The position numbers and the translations under genes are program-made. Below the pieces are notes generated by a model, which made no database searches, was not told the origin of the DNA, and saw only the letters and a program-made list of their open reading frames with translations. Positions 47,416-56,083 of a DNA stretch of 64,000 bases are shown in pieces. Location of the stretch: assembly GCF_003202155.1 (NCBI RefSeq), contig NZ_QFLI01000013.1, positions 1 through 64,000 on the forward strand, written 5' to 3'. Positions within the stretch are counted from its first letter, which is position 1; the number at the start of each line of letters is the position of its first letter. Source of the DNA: Marinifilum breve. Lineage in GTDB: Bacteria; Bacteroidota; Bacteroidia; Bacteroidales; Marinifilaceae.

Positions 47416-48432
47416 TTAGAATAATTTTAGCATTCTAACTTCTTCAGCAGTTAAGAATCTCCATTTTCCTCTTGGGATATTTTTCTTTGTAATTCCTGCA
47501 AAGAAAACACGATCAAGTTTCTCAACTGTATATCCTAAATGTTCGAAAATTCTACGAACGATTCTGTTTTTTCCAGAGTGAATTTCAATTCCAACTTGCT
47601 TTTTGTCTTTAGGATCGGCGAAGCTAATGGCATCCGATTTGATGAAACCATCTTCCAACTCCAAACCTTTATCAACCATATCAAGTTCCTCTTGCGAAAT
47701 TTCACGATCCAGGAACACATGATAGATTTTCTTCTTGTTGTAGCTTGGGTGTGTTAAGCGTTTGGTAAGATCACCATCATTGGTAAATAGCAATACTCCG
47801 GTTGTCATTCTATCTAATCTTCCAACAGGATAAACTCTTTCATTGCACGCATTTTTAATCAAGTCGATAACAGTTTTTCTTCCCATTGGATCATCCAAAG
47901 TTGTTACAAAATCCTTTGGTTTGTTCAAAACAAGATAAACTTTAGATTCTGGCTGCAGTAAAACTCCATCCATGCAAACTTTATCTTTAAGATTCACTTT
48001 GGTTCCAACTTCAGTAACAACTTCACCGTTTACAGTAACGCGACCTTCTGCTATTCTCGAATCAGCTTCACGTCGTGAACATTCGCCAGAATTGGCAATA
48101 AACTTATTTAGCCTTAGGATGCCATCTTTTGGACCCATCATTCGGGCATGTTCAAGCTGCTTTTTCTTGCTATAGTGTCTTTTTCGCAAAGATTCTTTGT
48201 CAGGACCATTTTCATTAAATCTTTTTTTGGATTTAAAAGGTCTTTTTTGATCCGATTGCTTAGAAAATCGCTTCTTTTTCTCTGGATTTTCAGAAAAATC
48301 TTTTCTTTCTTCTATGCTTTTAGAATCTTTTTTTAAACCAGATTTTGATTCTTCTGTTTTGCTTCCGCTATATTTTTTTGATCGGTAGTTTGTCTTTCCT
48401 CTTCTAGGCTTACCGTAAGTCTTTTCTTCCAT
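47416..48432 (-). CDS. RluB/RsuA-family pseudouridine synthase with basic extension
   Basis: A 338-residue rRNA pseudouridine synthase. Residues about 1-100 are a low-complexity Lys/Arg/Ser/Glu extension, probably disordered and RNA-binding. Then comes an S4 domain (RLNKFIANSGECSRREAD, VTVNGEVV) and the catalytic domain with YPVGRLDRMTTGVLLF, where Asp in GRLD is catalytic. The pattern is RluB-like (23S U2605). The extension is typical of Bacteroidota members. A -7 box lies upstream at 48465-48472. Confidence 0.9.
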   Translation of the reverse strand: MEEKTYGKPRRGKTNYRSKKYSGSKTEESKSGLKKDSKSIEERKDFSENPEKKKRFSKQSDQKRPFKSKKRFNENGPDKESLRKRHYSKKKQLEHARMMGPKDGILRLNKFIANSGECSRREADSRIAEGRVTVNGEVVTEVGTKVNLKDKVCMDGVLLQPESKVYLVLNKPKDFVTTLDDPMGRKTVIDLIKNACNERVYPVGRLDRMTTGVLLFTNDGDLTKRLTHPSYNKKKIYHVFLDREISQEELDMVDKGLELEDGFIKSDAISFADPKDKKQVGIEIHSGKNRIVRRIFEHLGYTVEKLDRVFFAGITKKNIPRGKWRFLTAEEVRMLKLF

Positions 48433-48464
48433 TTTCTGACAGTATGATCAATGTTTTGAACTTG

Positions 48465-48472
48465 CAAAGGTA
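48465..48472 (-). promoter_or_regulatory. -7 promoter box of the pseudouridine synthase gene
   Basis: On the minus strand TACCTTTG matches TAnnTTTG, 33 bp before the start codon. Confidence 0.6.
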
Positions 48473-48636
48473 TTAATTATCAAAGAATATATTTGAGTAA
48501 CATTTCAAAAAGTTCATTTTGATTGTAAATTAAACCTGATAGATTTTTTACATTTGTACGATCGAAAATGAATTCATTGTTTTTTTCGACACTAAATTTG
48601 TGTGTGTGACTGTAAACATTTAACAAAAATTAAAAA

Positions 48637-50025
48637 ATGGCATTAATTAAATCAATTTCCGGTATACGCGGAACAATTGGAGGAAAAGTAGGCGAAGGTC
48701 TAAGTCCTTTAGATGTGGTAAAGTTTTCGGCTGCATATGGAACTTGGGCAATCAGAAGACACAATGGCAAAAAAATTAAAGTAGTTGTAGGTCGCGACGC
48801 TCGAATTTCAGGTGAAATGGTAGATAAGCTTGTAGTTGGTACATTAATTGGCTTAGGGATTGATGTCGTGGAAATCGGTTTGGCATCTACGCCAACAACT
48901 GAGTTTGCGGTGACAGAAGAAAAAGCTGATGGTGGTATCATTTTAACTGCAAGTCACAATCCAAAACAATGGAACGCTCTTAAATTATTGAACGAAAAAG
49001 GTGAATTCCTTAATGATGAGGATGGAAAGTTAGTGCTAAGTATTGCTGAGCAAGAAGATTTCCTTTTCGCAGATGTTGATGATTTAGGAAGTATCACTAA
49101 CGTTGATGATTATACTCAAAAGCATATTGACCATGTCCTATCATTGGATTTGGTAGATGTGGAAGCCATTAAAAAAGCAAATTTCTCAGTAGCAGTTGAT
49201 GCTGTAAATTCTGTAGGAGGTATTGCAATTCCAGGTATGCTTCGTGCATTGGGAGTTGAAAATGTAGTTGAATTGTACTGCGAGCCAAATGGTCATTTCC
49301 CACACAATCCGGAACCACTTCCTGAAAATTTAACAGCTATTGCTGATGTAATGAAAGAAGGAAAAGCTGATCTGGGTTTTGTTGTTGATCCAGATGTTGA
49401 CAGACTTGCGATTGTGAACGAGGACGGAAGCATGTTTGGTGAAGAGTATACACTAGTTGCTTGTGCTGATTACGTGCTTGCAAATACCCCAGGAAATACG
49501 GTTTCAAACCTATCTTCTACACGTGCTCTTCGTGATGTTACCGAAAAACACAATGGGTCTTACGAAGCTTCAGCTGTAGGTGAAGTAAATGTTGTAACTA
49601 AAATGAAAGCCAACAATGCTGTAATTGGTGGTGAAGGAAACGGTGGAATTATTTATCCTGCCAGTCATTATGGTCGCGATGCCTTGGTTGGTGTTGGTTT
49701 GTTCTTAAGTCACCTTGCAAAAACAGGAATGAAAGCTTCTGAAATGAGAGCTTCTTATCCAAACTATTTTATTTCTAAGAATAAGATTGAATTGACTCCA
49801 GAAATTGATGTTGATGCGGTTCTTGTGACTATGAAAGAAAAATATCAGCACGAACAAGTGAATGATATTGATGGTGTGAAGATTGATTTTGCAAATGAAT
49901 GGGTACATTTAAGAAAATCTAATACCGAACCAATTATTCGAATTTATTCGGAAAGTGAGAATGAGGAAACTGCAAATCAATTGGCGGAAAAAATCATTTC
50001 AGAGATTAAAGAGATCATTAAATAG
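48637..50025 (+). CDS. glmM: Phosphoglucosamine mutase
   Basis: A 462-residue alpha-D-phosphohexomutase. The catalytic serine lies in ILTASHNPKQWNALK, metal binding in VVDPDVDRLAIV, sugar binding in VGGEGNGGIIYP, and phosphate binding in RKSNTEPIIRIYSES. The start MALIKSISGIRGTIGG is family-typical. It probably converts glucosamine-6-P to glucosamine-1-P for peptidoglycan and LPS; phosphomannomutase activity cannot be excluded. Confidence 0.88.
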   Translation: MALIKSISGIRGTIGGKVGEGLSPLDVVKFSAAYGTWAIRRHNGKKIKVVVGRDARISGEMVDKLVVGTLIGLGIDVVEIGLASTPTTEFAVTEEKADGGIILTASHNPKQWNALKLLNEKGEFLNDEDGKLVLSIAEQEDFLFADVDDLGSITNVDDYTQKHIDHVLSLDLVDVEAIKKANFSVAVDAVNSVGGIAIPGMLRALGVENVVELYCEPNGHFPHNPEPLPENLTAIADVMKEGKADLGFVVDPDVDRLAIVNEDGSMFGEEYTLVACADYVLANTPGNTVSNLSSTRALRDVTEKHNGSYEASAVGEVNVVTKMKANNAVIGGEGNGGIIYPASHYGRDALVGVGLFLSHLAKTGMKASEMRASYPNYFISKNKIELTPEIDVDAVLVTMKEKYQHEQVNDIDGVKIDFANEWVHLRKSNTEPIIRIYSESENEETANQLAEKIISEIKEIIK

Positions 50026-50047
50026 TAAAATCTCATATATTTTAAGT

Positions 50048-50080
50048 AAAGTGCATTGATGTGAATCAATGCACTTTTTT
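50048..50080 (+). terminator. Intrinsic terminator of glmM
   Basis: AAAGTGCATTGAT and ATCAATGCACTTT form a 13-bp perfect stem with a 4-nt loop, followed by seven or more T. Confidence 0.92.
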
Positions 50081-50366
50081 TATTTATAACGGAAAAAAAT
50101 CCGTAATCGTTTGCGTATTGTTAATTCTAAGCCTCACCATGTAATTTTCATTCATATCCGTAAGCTAAAAATAAAAAAATAGGCTCCGCATTTTATGCTG
50201 AAATTACTGATAATACTAGAAGACCCGATTATCGTTTATTCTTGAAACCTGCTGTATGGGTGTTTTTACCCAATCTTAAAACCTCTAAATATGTCGTAAG
50301 TTCGATGTTTGTTGAGGATTTTTTATATATTTAGAAATAGCTGTTGGAAAGCAGTTGTTTTTATAC
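50081..50366. other. Gene-free interval upstream of mdh
   Basis: The first part of the 509-bp glmM-mdh spacer. It holds CCGTAATCGTTTGCG at 50101, which resembles a LacI/PurR-type operator, and otherwise A+T-rich sequence with no reading frame or RNA that I recognise. The mdh promoter follows at 50367-50395. Confidence 0.4.
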
Positions 50367-50395
50367 TTGCAAATATGGCAATGTACTTATATTTG
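50367..50395 (+). promoter_or_regulatory. Promoter of malate dehydrogenase
   Basis: TTG at 50367-50369 (in ACTTGC) is followed after 18 nt by an exact -7 box TATATTTG at 50388-50395. The start should fall near 50401, giving a leader of about 130 nt before the mdh ATG, longer than for other genes here. Confidence 0.72.
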
Positions 50396-50534
50396 TTCTC
50401 AGAATAGAGAAAAAATTCTACATTAAGCTAGAGAAATAATTAATAAATCAATGAATATTGCTTACGCAATTTGCTGCCTAGAGCTATTGTTATCTAAAGT
50501 AAATTGTAAAGCGCCTTACTAAAAACTTACTGAT

Positions 50535-51473
50535 ATGAAAATTACCGTAGTTGGAGCAGGTAACGTGGGGGCAACCTGTGCAAATTGTATCGCTCAGAAA
50601 GAGTTGGCAAACGAAGTTATTGTTGTTGATATTAAAGAAGGATTGGCAGAGGGTAAAGCATTAGATATGTGGCAAACTGCTCCTATTAACTATTACGACA
50701 CAAGAGTTAAGGGTGTAACTAATGATTATACTGCAACTGCAGGATCTGAAGTTGTTGTTATTACTTCTGGTCTTCCTCGTAAACCGGGTATGAGTCGTGA
50801 TGACTTAATCGCTACTAACGCTGGTATTGTAAAATCAGTTACTGAAAATGTAATTGCTCATTCTCCTGATGCAATTATTATTATCGTATCAAATCCATTG
50901 GATGTAATGACTTATGCAGCATTCTTAACTGCTAAGAAAGCATCGAACAAAGTATTTGGAATGGCTGGTGTATTGGATACAGCTCGTTACCGTGCTTTCC
51001 TTGCTGAAGAACTAGATGTTAATCCAAAGGATATTCAAGCATTGTTGATGGGTGGACACGGTGATACTATGGTACCACTTCCACGTTACACAACTGTAGC
51101 AGGTATTCCAGTTACTGAGTTGATCGAAGAAGAAAAATTGAACGCGATTATCGAAAGAACTAAATTCGGTGGTGGTGAGCTTGTAAACCTAATGGGTACT
51201 TCTGCTTGGTATGCTCCAGGTGCTGCTGCTGCTCAAATGGTTGAAGCTATCGTTCGTGACCAAAAAAGAATTTTCCCAGTTTGTGCATTATTGAATGGCG
51301 AATACGGAATGAAAGATATTTACCTAGGTGTACCTGTTAAATTGGGTAAAAACGGTATCGAAGAAATTATCGAAGTAAAATTGAACGAAGACGAAATGGC
51401 ATTGTTGAAAGATTCAGCCGAAGCTGTTAAGTCTGTAATGAAAGTTTTAGATGAAATGAACATTATGGCCTAA
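50535..51473 (+). CDS. mdh: Malate dehydrogenase
   Basis: A 312-residue TCA-cycle enzyme converting malate and NAD to oxaloacetate. The Rossmann start is KITVVGAGNVGATCAN, the substrate-binding loop SGLPRKPGMSRDDL, the Asp-Arg pair DTARYRAFLA, and the catalytic His in MGGHGDTMVPL. The form is the LDH-like MDH class. Strongly biased codons suggest high expression. Monocistronic with terminator. Confidence 0.97.
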   Translation: MKITVVGAGNVGATCANCIAQKELANEVIVVDIKEGLAEGKALDMWQTAPINYYDTRVKGVTNDYTATAGSEVVVITSGLPRKPGMSRDDLIATNAGIVKSVTENVIAHSPDAIIIIVSNPLDVMTYAAFLTAKKASNKVFGMAGVLDTARYRAFLAEELDVNPKDIQALLMGGHGDTMVPLPRYTTVAGIPVTELIEEEKLNAIIERTKFGGGELVNLMGTSAWYAPGAAAAQMVEAIVRDQKRIFPVCALLNGEYGMKDIYLGVPVKLGKNGIEEIIEVKLNEDEMALLKDSAEAVKSVMKVLDEMNIMA

Positions 51474-51499
51474 TCGGTTCATTTTATTAAAGGGTAAGG

Positions 51500-51529
51500 G
51501 GTCATCTCATTTGAGATGACCTTTTTTTG
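51500..51529 (+). terminator. Intrinsic terminator of mdh
   Basis: GGTCATCTCA and TGAGATGACC form a 10-bp perfect stem with a 2-4-nt loop, followed by seven T. Confidence 0.92.
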
Positions 51530-51646
51530 TCCATTTGCAAATAGCCTTTAAGCAAATGGGTACTCATATACTCAATATTCCATTTGTTGATTAACTCTCC
51601 CTCACTTTTGTTCAGTAATCATGTGGTAAAATAGCTTTCCTTTTGG

Positions 51647-51654
51647 TATATTTG
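51647..51654 (+). promoter_or_regulatory. -7 promoter box of the retropepsin-like gene
   Basis: TATATTTG, an exact match, lies 17 bp before the ATG at 51671. The expected leader is only about 11 nt. Confidence 0.65.
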
Positions 51655-51670
51655 CTATCCTTTGTTGAAA

Positions 51671-52105
51671 ATGAAGAACATGATAGAGATACCGATAGAG
51701 ATTGTAGAATTGGAAGAGAATAGTTTTCATCTGCTGATTGAGTGTGAAATTAACTCAGGTCAGAAAGGTGAAATGGTGATTGATACCGGTGCCTCTAAAA
51801 CGGTACTTGATAAAAATTTTGTTGACGATTATCAAAAAGCAACTCAAGAGGAATCTGAAGTAAAATCAAGAGGATTAGGTGAGGGGAGCATAGAAACGGA
51901 GATGGCTAAAATCGATCGTTTTCAGATTGGAACTCTATGTATAAACGACTTCTCTTGTGCCTTGATTGACCTATCGGGAATTAATGAAATGTACCGCCAA
52001 TATTGCAATCGAGAGATTTGTGGATTGCTGGGGAGCGACTTCCTTTTAAAGTACAATGGAATTATTGATTACAGAAGGAGAGTTTTGCAATTATGCAAAG
52101 AGTAA
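51671..52105 (+). CDS. Retropepsin-like aspartic protease
   Basis: A 144-residue single-domain aspartyl protease-like protein. The active-site motif is MVIDTGASKTVLD (D-T-G-A), with the following hydrophobic-hydrophobic-Gly motif as ICGLLGSDFL near the C-terminus. Such proteins act as homodimers, like retroviral proteases. No signal peptide or membrane segment is present, so it should be cytoplasmic. The ATG at 51671 is chosen over upstream TTG codons because of the promoter position. Target unknown. Confidence 0.82.
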   Translation: MKNMIEIPIEIVELEENSFHLLIECEINSGQKGEMVIDTGASKTVLDKNFVDDYQKATQEESEVKSRGLGEGSIETEMAKIDRFQIGTLCINDFSCALIDLSGINEMYRQYCNREICGLLGSDFLLKYNGIIDYRRRVLQLCKE

Positions 52106-52182
52106 GCTAGCAGGATATACAAAGGACTGAAAATCCATAAAATGCTAGTAATTATGGAACAAAGGAATTAGAAAAAAATTAA

Positions 52183-52190
52183 TATATTTG
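52183..52190 (+). promoter_or_regulatory. -7 promoter box of secDF
   Basis: TATATTTG, an exact match, lies 65 bp before the secDF start. The -33 region is not clear. Confidence 0.6.
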
Positions 52191-52255
52191 TGCGTTAATT
52201 TGCGGTTGAAAGTATAAAATACCACATAAAATAAGAATTTAATAAACCTAAACAC

Positions 52256-55237
52256 ATGCGAAATAAAGGAGCGATTCGTCTACTCGCTATTGTCTTTGCG
52301 TTAGTGAGTTTGTATCAATTGACTTTTACTTACGTAACGAAAAAAGTTGAAAAGGAAGCTCGAGAGTTTGGAGCTGGCGACATTAAGAAAGAACAAACCT
52401 ACCTTGACTCAATCAGAGGAGAAGGTGTTTACAATTTCTTATGGTTGAAGAATTACACTTACAAAGAGTGTAAGGAGTTGGAAATGAACTTAGGGCTAGA
52501 CCTTAAGGGAGGTATGAACGTTACAATGGAAGTTTCTGTTGTTGATATCATCAAAGCGATGGCTAACAACAGCAAGGATGAAACTTTTAATGCTGCCATT
52601 GCCAAAGCAAAACAAATGCAGGCAAACAGTGGTAAAGGATTCGTTGAGTTGTTCGGACAAGCATTCGAGCAAATCGATCCTAACGCTCAGTTATCATCTC
52701 CTGATATCTTCGGTACTCTTGAGATGAAAGACAAGATTCCTTTTGGAGCTTCAAACGCAGAGGTGTTAAAGGTAATCAAGGAAGAAACTGACGGAGCGAT
52801 TGATAATACTTACAACATTCTTCGTTCTCGTATCGACCGTTTCGGTGTTGCTCAGCCAAATATCCAAAAAGCTGATGTATCGGGTCGTATCATCATCGAA
52901 CTTCCAGGTATTAAAGACGCTGCTCGTGTACGTAAGCTTCTTCAAGGAACTGCAAGTCTTGAGTTTTGGGAAACTTACTCTGCTCCTGAAGTAATGCAGT
53001 ACTTAAATGCAGCCAATACAAAACTTGCAGAAATTAACAATGCAGGTGATGTTGAAGAAACTGCTGCTACCGAAGAGGTAAAAGAAGAAGCAAAAGATGA
53101 AGACGTTGCTCTTTTAGATAAAATTGAAGAAGAAGGTGCTCAAGATTCATTGGCTACATCGCAAGATGCAAAAGCAATGGCTAAAATGTATCCATTATTC
53201 TCAATCTTAAACCCAACTCAACAAGGTGGATCTTCAAAATCAGTTGTGGGTATGGCTCACGTTAAAGATACTGCTGAGGTGAATGGTGTATTGGCAATGC
53301 CTGCTATTAAATCAGTATTACCTCGTAACTTGAAGTTCTTCTGGGGTGTTAAGCCTATCGATGAAGCAGGTAATGTATTCGAATTATTTGCTATTAAAGT
53401 AACAAGCCGCGATGGAAAAGCGCCATTGGATGGTGATGCAGTTACTTCAGCACGTGAGCAAGTTGACCAAAATACTGCAGAGTATGAAGTGTCGATGAGT
53501 ATGAGTGGTGAAGGTGCTAAAACATGGGCTCGTTTAACCAAAGATAATGTGAACCGTGCAATTGCAATTGTATTGGACGGATATGTATATTCTGCACCAA
53601 ACGTATTAGGTGAAATTAAAGGTGGTCAGTCAAGCATTAGCGGTAACTTTACTGTTGCTGAAGCAAAAGACTTGGCAAACATCTTGAAGTCAGGTAAACT
53701 TCCCGCTCCAGCTCATATTATTGCCGACGAAGTTGTTGGTCCATCTCTTGGTAAAGAGTCAATCCAAAAAGGGATGTACTCATTTATCATTGCTTTCGTG
53801 TTGGTATTGGTTTACATGTTCTTCTTCTACAGTAAAGGTGCTGGTTTAGCAGCTAACATTGCATTGATCACGAACTTGTTCTTCATCTTTGGTGTGTTGG
53901 CTTCATTAGGTGCTGTTCTTACTTTACCTGGTATTGCGGGTATCGTATTAACAATCGGTATGTCGGTTGATGCGAACGTACTGATCTATGAGCGTATTCA
54001 GGAAGAGTTGAAAGCAGGTAAAGGATTAGGTCTTGCAATCTCTGATGGTTACAAGAATGCATACTCTGCAATTATCGATGGTAACATCACTACCTTATTA
54101 ACTGGTATCATTCTTTACTTATTCGGTGAAGGTCCAATTAAAGGTTTTGCAACTACATTGGTAATCGGTATCTTCTCATCATTGTTTGCTGCAATCTTTA
54201 TTACAAGATTAATTTTTGAAGCACAAACTGCTCGTAACCGTAATGTTACTTTTGCAACTAAGTTTACTGATAACTGGTTAAGAAATGCTGCTGTTACTTT
54301 CCTTCAAAAGAGAAAAGTATTCTACGTAATTTCTGGTGCTGCTATTGTATTAAGTGTTGTATCACTTTCTACAAAAGGTTTGAACCAAGGTATCGACTTC
54401 AAAGGAGGTAGAACTTATGTTGTAGCATTCGATCAGGCTGTAGGTGTTGAAGACGTAGCTAAATCATTGGAAACTGTATATGGTCACGCTCCGGAAGTAA
54501 AAACTTTTGGTGGTGCTAACCAGGTTAAGATTTCTACAAAATACAAGATTGAAGAATCAGGTACTGAGGTTGACGACGAAGTTGAAGATCTACTTTACAC
54601 TGGTTTGAAAACCTATTTGGCAGATGGAACAACTAAGGCTGATTTCTTGGAAAACAACCGTAAAATGTCTCAGAAAGTAGGTCCTACTATTGCTGATGAT
54701 ATTCGTACTTCTGCATTGTGGTCTATCTTAGGTGCATTGATCGTGATTTTCCTTTACATCATGGTTCGTTTCTCGAACTGGCAGTATGGTTTAGGTGCTG
54801 TTGCAGCATTGGCTCACGACTCGATTATCGTATTGGGTATCTTCTCTGTTGGATATGGTTTATTGCCATTCTCATTAGAGATCGACCAGGCATTTATTGC
54901 AGCAATCCTTACGGTAGTTGGTTACTCTATTAACGATACCGTGGTAGTATTCGACCGTATTCGTGAGTACTTGGGATTATATCCTAAGCGCGATCGTGAA
55001 GAAACTGTAAACAGAGCATTGAACAGTACATTGCGTCGTACATTTAGTACTTCACTTTCTACTTTCGTTGTATTGTTGGCAATCTTTATCTTCGGTGGTA
55101 CTTCAATCCAAGGATTTACATTTGCATTGTTAGTTGGTGTATTAGTTGGTACTTACTCATCACTATTTATTGCATCTCCTATTGCTTACGACACAAGCTT
55201 ACGTGTTCAGAAAGTAGTAGACAAAAGAAGAAAATAA
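52256..55237 (+). CDS. secDF: SecDF fusion protein translocase component
   Basis: A 993-residue fused SecD-SecF, which uses proton flow to help SecYEG export. The SecD part starts with one membrane helix, then LGLDLKGGMNVTMEV, a large periplasmic P1 domain and a block of five helices with GMSVDANVLIYERI. The SecF part begins about residue 695 (LNQGIDFKGGRTYVVAF) and has ALAHDSIIVLGIFS and SINDTVVVFDRIRE. Between about residues 255 and 310 lies an acidic Glu/Ala-rich insert (EETAATEEVKEEAKDED) typical of Bacteroidota. Codons are strongly optimised. Confidence 0.97.
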   Translation: MRNKGAIRLLAIVFALVSLYQLTFTYVTKKVEKEAREFGAGDIKKEQTYLDSIRGEGVYNFLWLKNYTYKECKELEMNLGLDLKGGMNVTMEVSVVDIIKAMANNSKDETFNAAIAKAKQMQANSGKGFVELFGQAFEQIDPNAQLSSPDIFGTLEMKDKIPFGASNAEVLKVIKEETDGAIDNTYNILRSRIDRFGVAQPNIQKADVSGRIIIELPGIKDAARVRKLLQGTASLEFWETYSAPEVMQYLNAANTKLAEINNAGDVEETAATEEVKEEAKDEDVALLDKIEEEGAQDSLATSQDAKAMAKMYPLFSILNPTQQGGSSKSVVGMAHVKDTAEVNGVLAMPAIKSVLPRNLKFFWGVKPIDEAGNVFELFAIKVTSRDGKAPLDGDAVTSAREQVDQNTAEYEVSMSMSGEGAKTWARLTKDNVNRAIAIVLDGYVYSAPNVLGEIKGGQSSISGNFTVAEAKDLANILKSGKLPAPAHIIADEVVGPSLGKESIQKGMYSFIIAFVLVLVYMFFFYSKGAGLAANIALITNLFFIFGVLASLGAVLTLPGIAGIVLTIGMSVDANVLIYERIQEELKAGKGLGLAISDGYKNAYSAIIDGNITTLLTGIILYLFGEGPIKGFATTLVIGIFSSLFAAIFITRLIFEAQTARNRNVTFATKFTDNWLRNAAVTFLQKRKVFYVISGAAIVLSVVSLSTKGLNQGIDFKGGRTYVVAFDQAVGVEDVAKSLETVYGHAPEVKTFGGANQVKISTKYKIEESGTEVDDEVEDLLYTGLKTYLADGTTKADFLENNRKMSQKVGPTIADDIRTSALWSILGALIVIFLYIMVRFSNWQYGLGAVAALAHDSIIVLGIFSVGYGLLPFSLEIDQAFIAAILTVVGYSINDTVVVFDRIREYLGLYPKRDREETVNRALNSTLRRTFSTSLSTFVVLLAIFIFGGTSIQGFTFALLVGVLVGTYSSLFIASPIAYDTSLRVQKVVDKRRK

Positions 55238-55257
55238 TTGAACTTTCAATAAATTTC

Positions 55258-55289
55258 ATCCCCCGGCCTTTTGGTTCGGGGGATTTTTG
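55258..55289 (+). terminator. Intrinsic terminator of secDF
   Basis: ATCCCCCG at 55258-55265 pairs with CGGGGGAT at 55277-55284, with an inner GGCC/GGTT extension, followed by a T run. Repeat array C begins 16 bp further. Confidence 0.93.
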
Positions 55290-55304
55290 TTTTAGGATAT
55301 TGCT

Positions 55305-55700
55305 CCGCACGATTAGGAATTGCTTCCGCACGCAAAGAAATGGTTTCCGCACGCTGGAATACCCTTTCCGCACACCCAGGTACCCCTTGCGCACGCGCTT
55401 TTTTGTCTTCCGCACGCGAAGGTGATCCTTCCGAACACAGCGGTGGCCTATCCGCACACACAGGAAGTTGTTCCGCACGCAGTTTTGGTTCTTCCGCACA
55501 CCCAGGTACCTCTTCCGCACGCACAGATGTGCTTCCGCACATAAAAAGTAATGCTGAAAATTTGTTCGGAACTATTCATTTAGCATACGGAAGGATCCAC
55601 TTGGCGAACGCAGGTAGAGGAATTGTGTTCGCAAGTTCTGATTGTTGTAACGGAACAGTTATAATTTGTTTCGGAATGATTCGATTTATGCACGGAACCT
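55305..55700. repeat. Repeat array C: two opposed arms of 21-bp-phased units
   Basis: The left arm has the core TTCCGCACGC; its CCGCAC starts at 55305, 55326, 55347, 55368, 55389, 55410, 55431, 55452, 55473, 55494, 55515 and 55535: eleven units exactly 21 bp apart, then one 20-bp step. The right arm has the inverse core CGGAA at 55567, 55588, 55609, 55630, 55651, 55672 and 55693, again every 21 bp. The 11-bp linkers vary and the left arm is clearly richer in G+C than the surroundings. Several frames on both strands are open because 21 is a multiple of 3. It lies between the secDF terminator and the tatA promoter. Confidence 0.92.
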
Positions 55701-55782
55701 ATCTGGAGCTTAAAAAGGTTTTTAAATAATACTTTCGCATACAAGTATGAACAACTATCGTATTAATTTGAAATTTCTTAGG

Positions 55783-55790
55783 TATATTTG
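55783..55790 (+). promoter_or_regulatory. -7 promoter box of tatA
   Basis: TATATTTG, an exact match. Its last base is also the G of a GTG that could be misread as the tatA start; the real start is the ATG at 55808, leaving a leader of about 12 nt. Confidence 0.68.
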
Positions 55791-55807
55791 TGAAAAATAT
55801 TCATCAG

Positions 55808-56035
55808 ATGGAAAGCATACTTTTATTTATTAGTGGAGCGGAAATTGTTATCGTTCTGGTTGTAATTCTTCTACTTTTTGGATCGAAAAAAATTCCTGAA
55901 TTGGCCCAAGGCCTTGGTAAAGGAATGAAGGAATTCAAACGAGCGGCCGACGATATCAAAAAGGAAATAAAAGATGAAACCGATATTCTTGATAACATCA
56001 AGGATTTTAAGGATGATATCAATAAAAAGCTTTAA
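55808..56035 (+). CDS. tatA: Twin-arginine translocase subunit TatA/E
   Basis: A 75-residue TatA-type protein that forms the export pore for folded proteins. One membrane helix (about 5-23, [16 protein letters not shown]) is followed by the hinge [22 protein letters not shown], shown in part, and an acidic-basic amphipathic tail. The typical G-x-x-E near the N-terminus is present. It opens a run of five plus-strand genes (48, 10, 5 and 52 bp gaps), which may be one operon. No tatC is in the window. Confidence 0.93.
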   Translation: MESILLFISGAEIVIVLVVILLLFGSKKIPELAQGLGKGMKEFKRAADDIKKEIKDETDILDNIKDFKDDINKKL

Positions 56036-56083
56036 ACAGGCAAATGCCTTTCTTATCCTTCCCGGATAAATTTCTTCATATCA

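Noticed and set aside
55305-55540. CRISPR array
   Set aside because: The conserved core is only about 10 bp, the spacer about 11 bp, and the array turns around in orientation at its centre. No cas gene is near.
55179-55729. Several overlapping heptapeptide-repeat frames in array C
   Set aside because: Three plus-strand and two minus-strand frames are open at once, which is a mark of the 21-bp repeat and not of a gene; one minus frame even runs into secDF.
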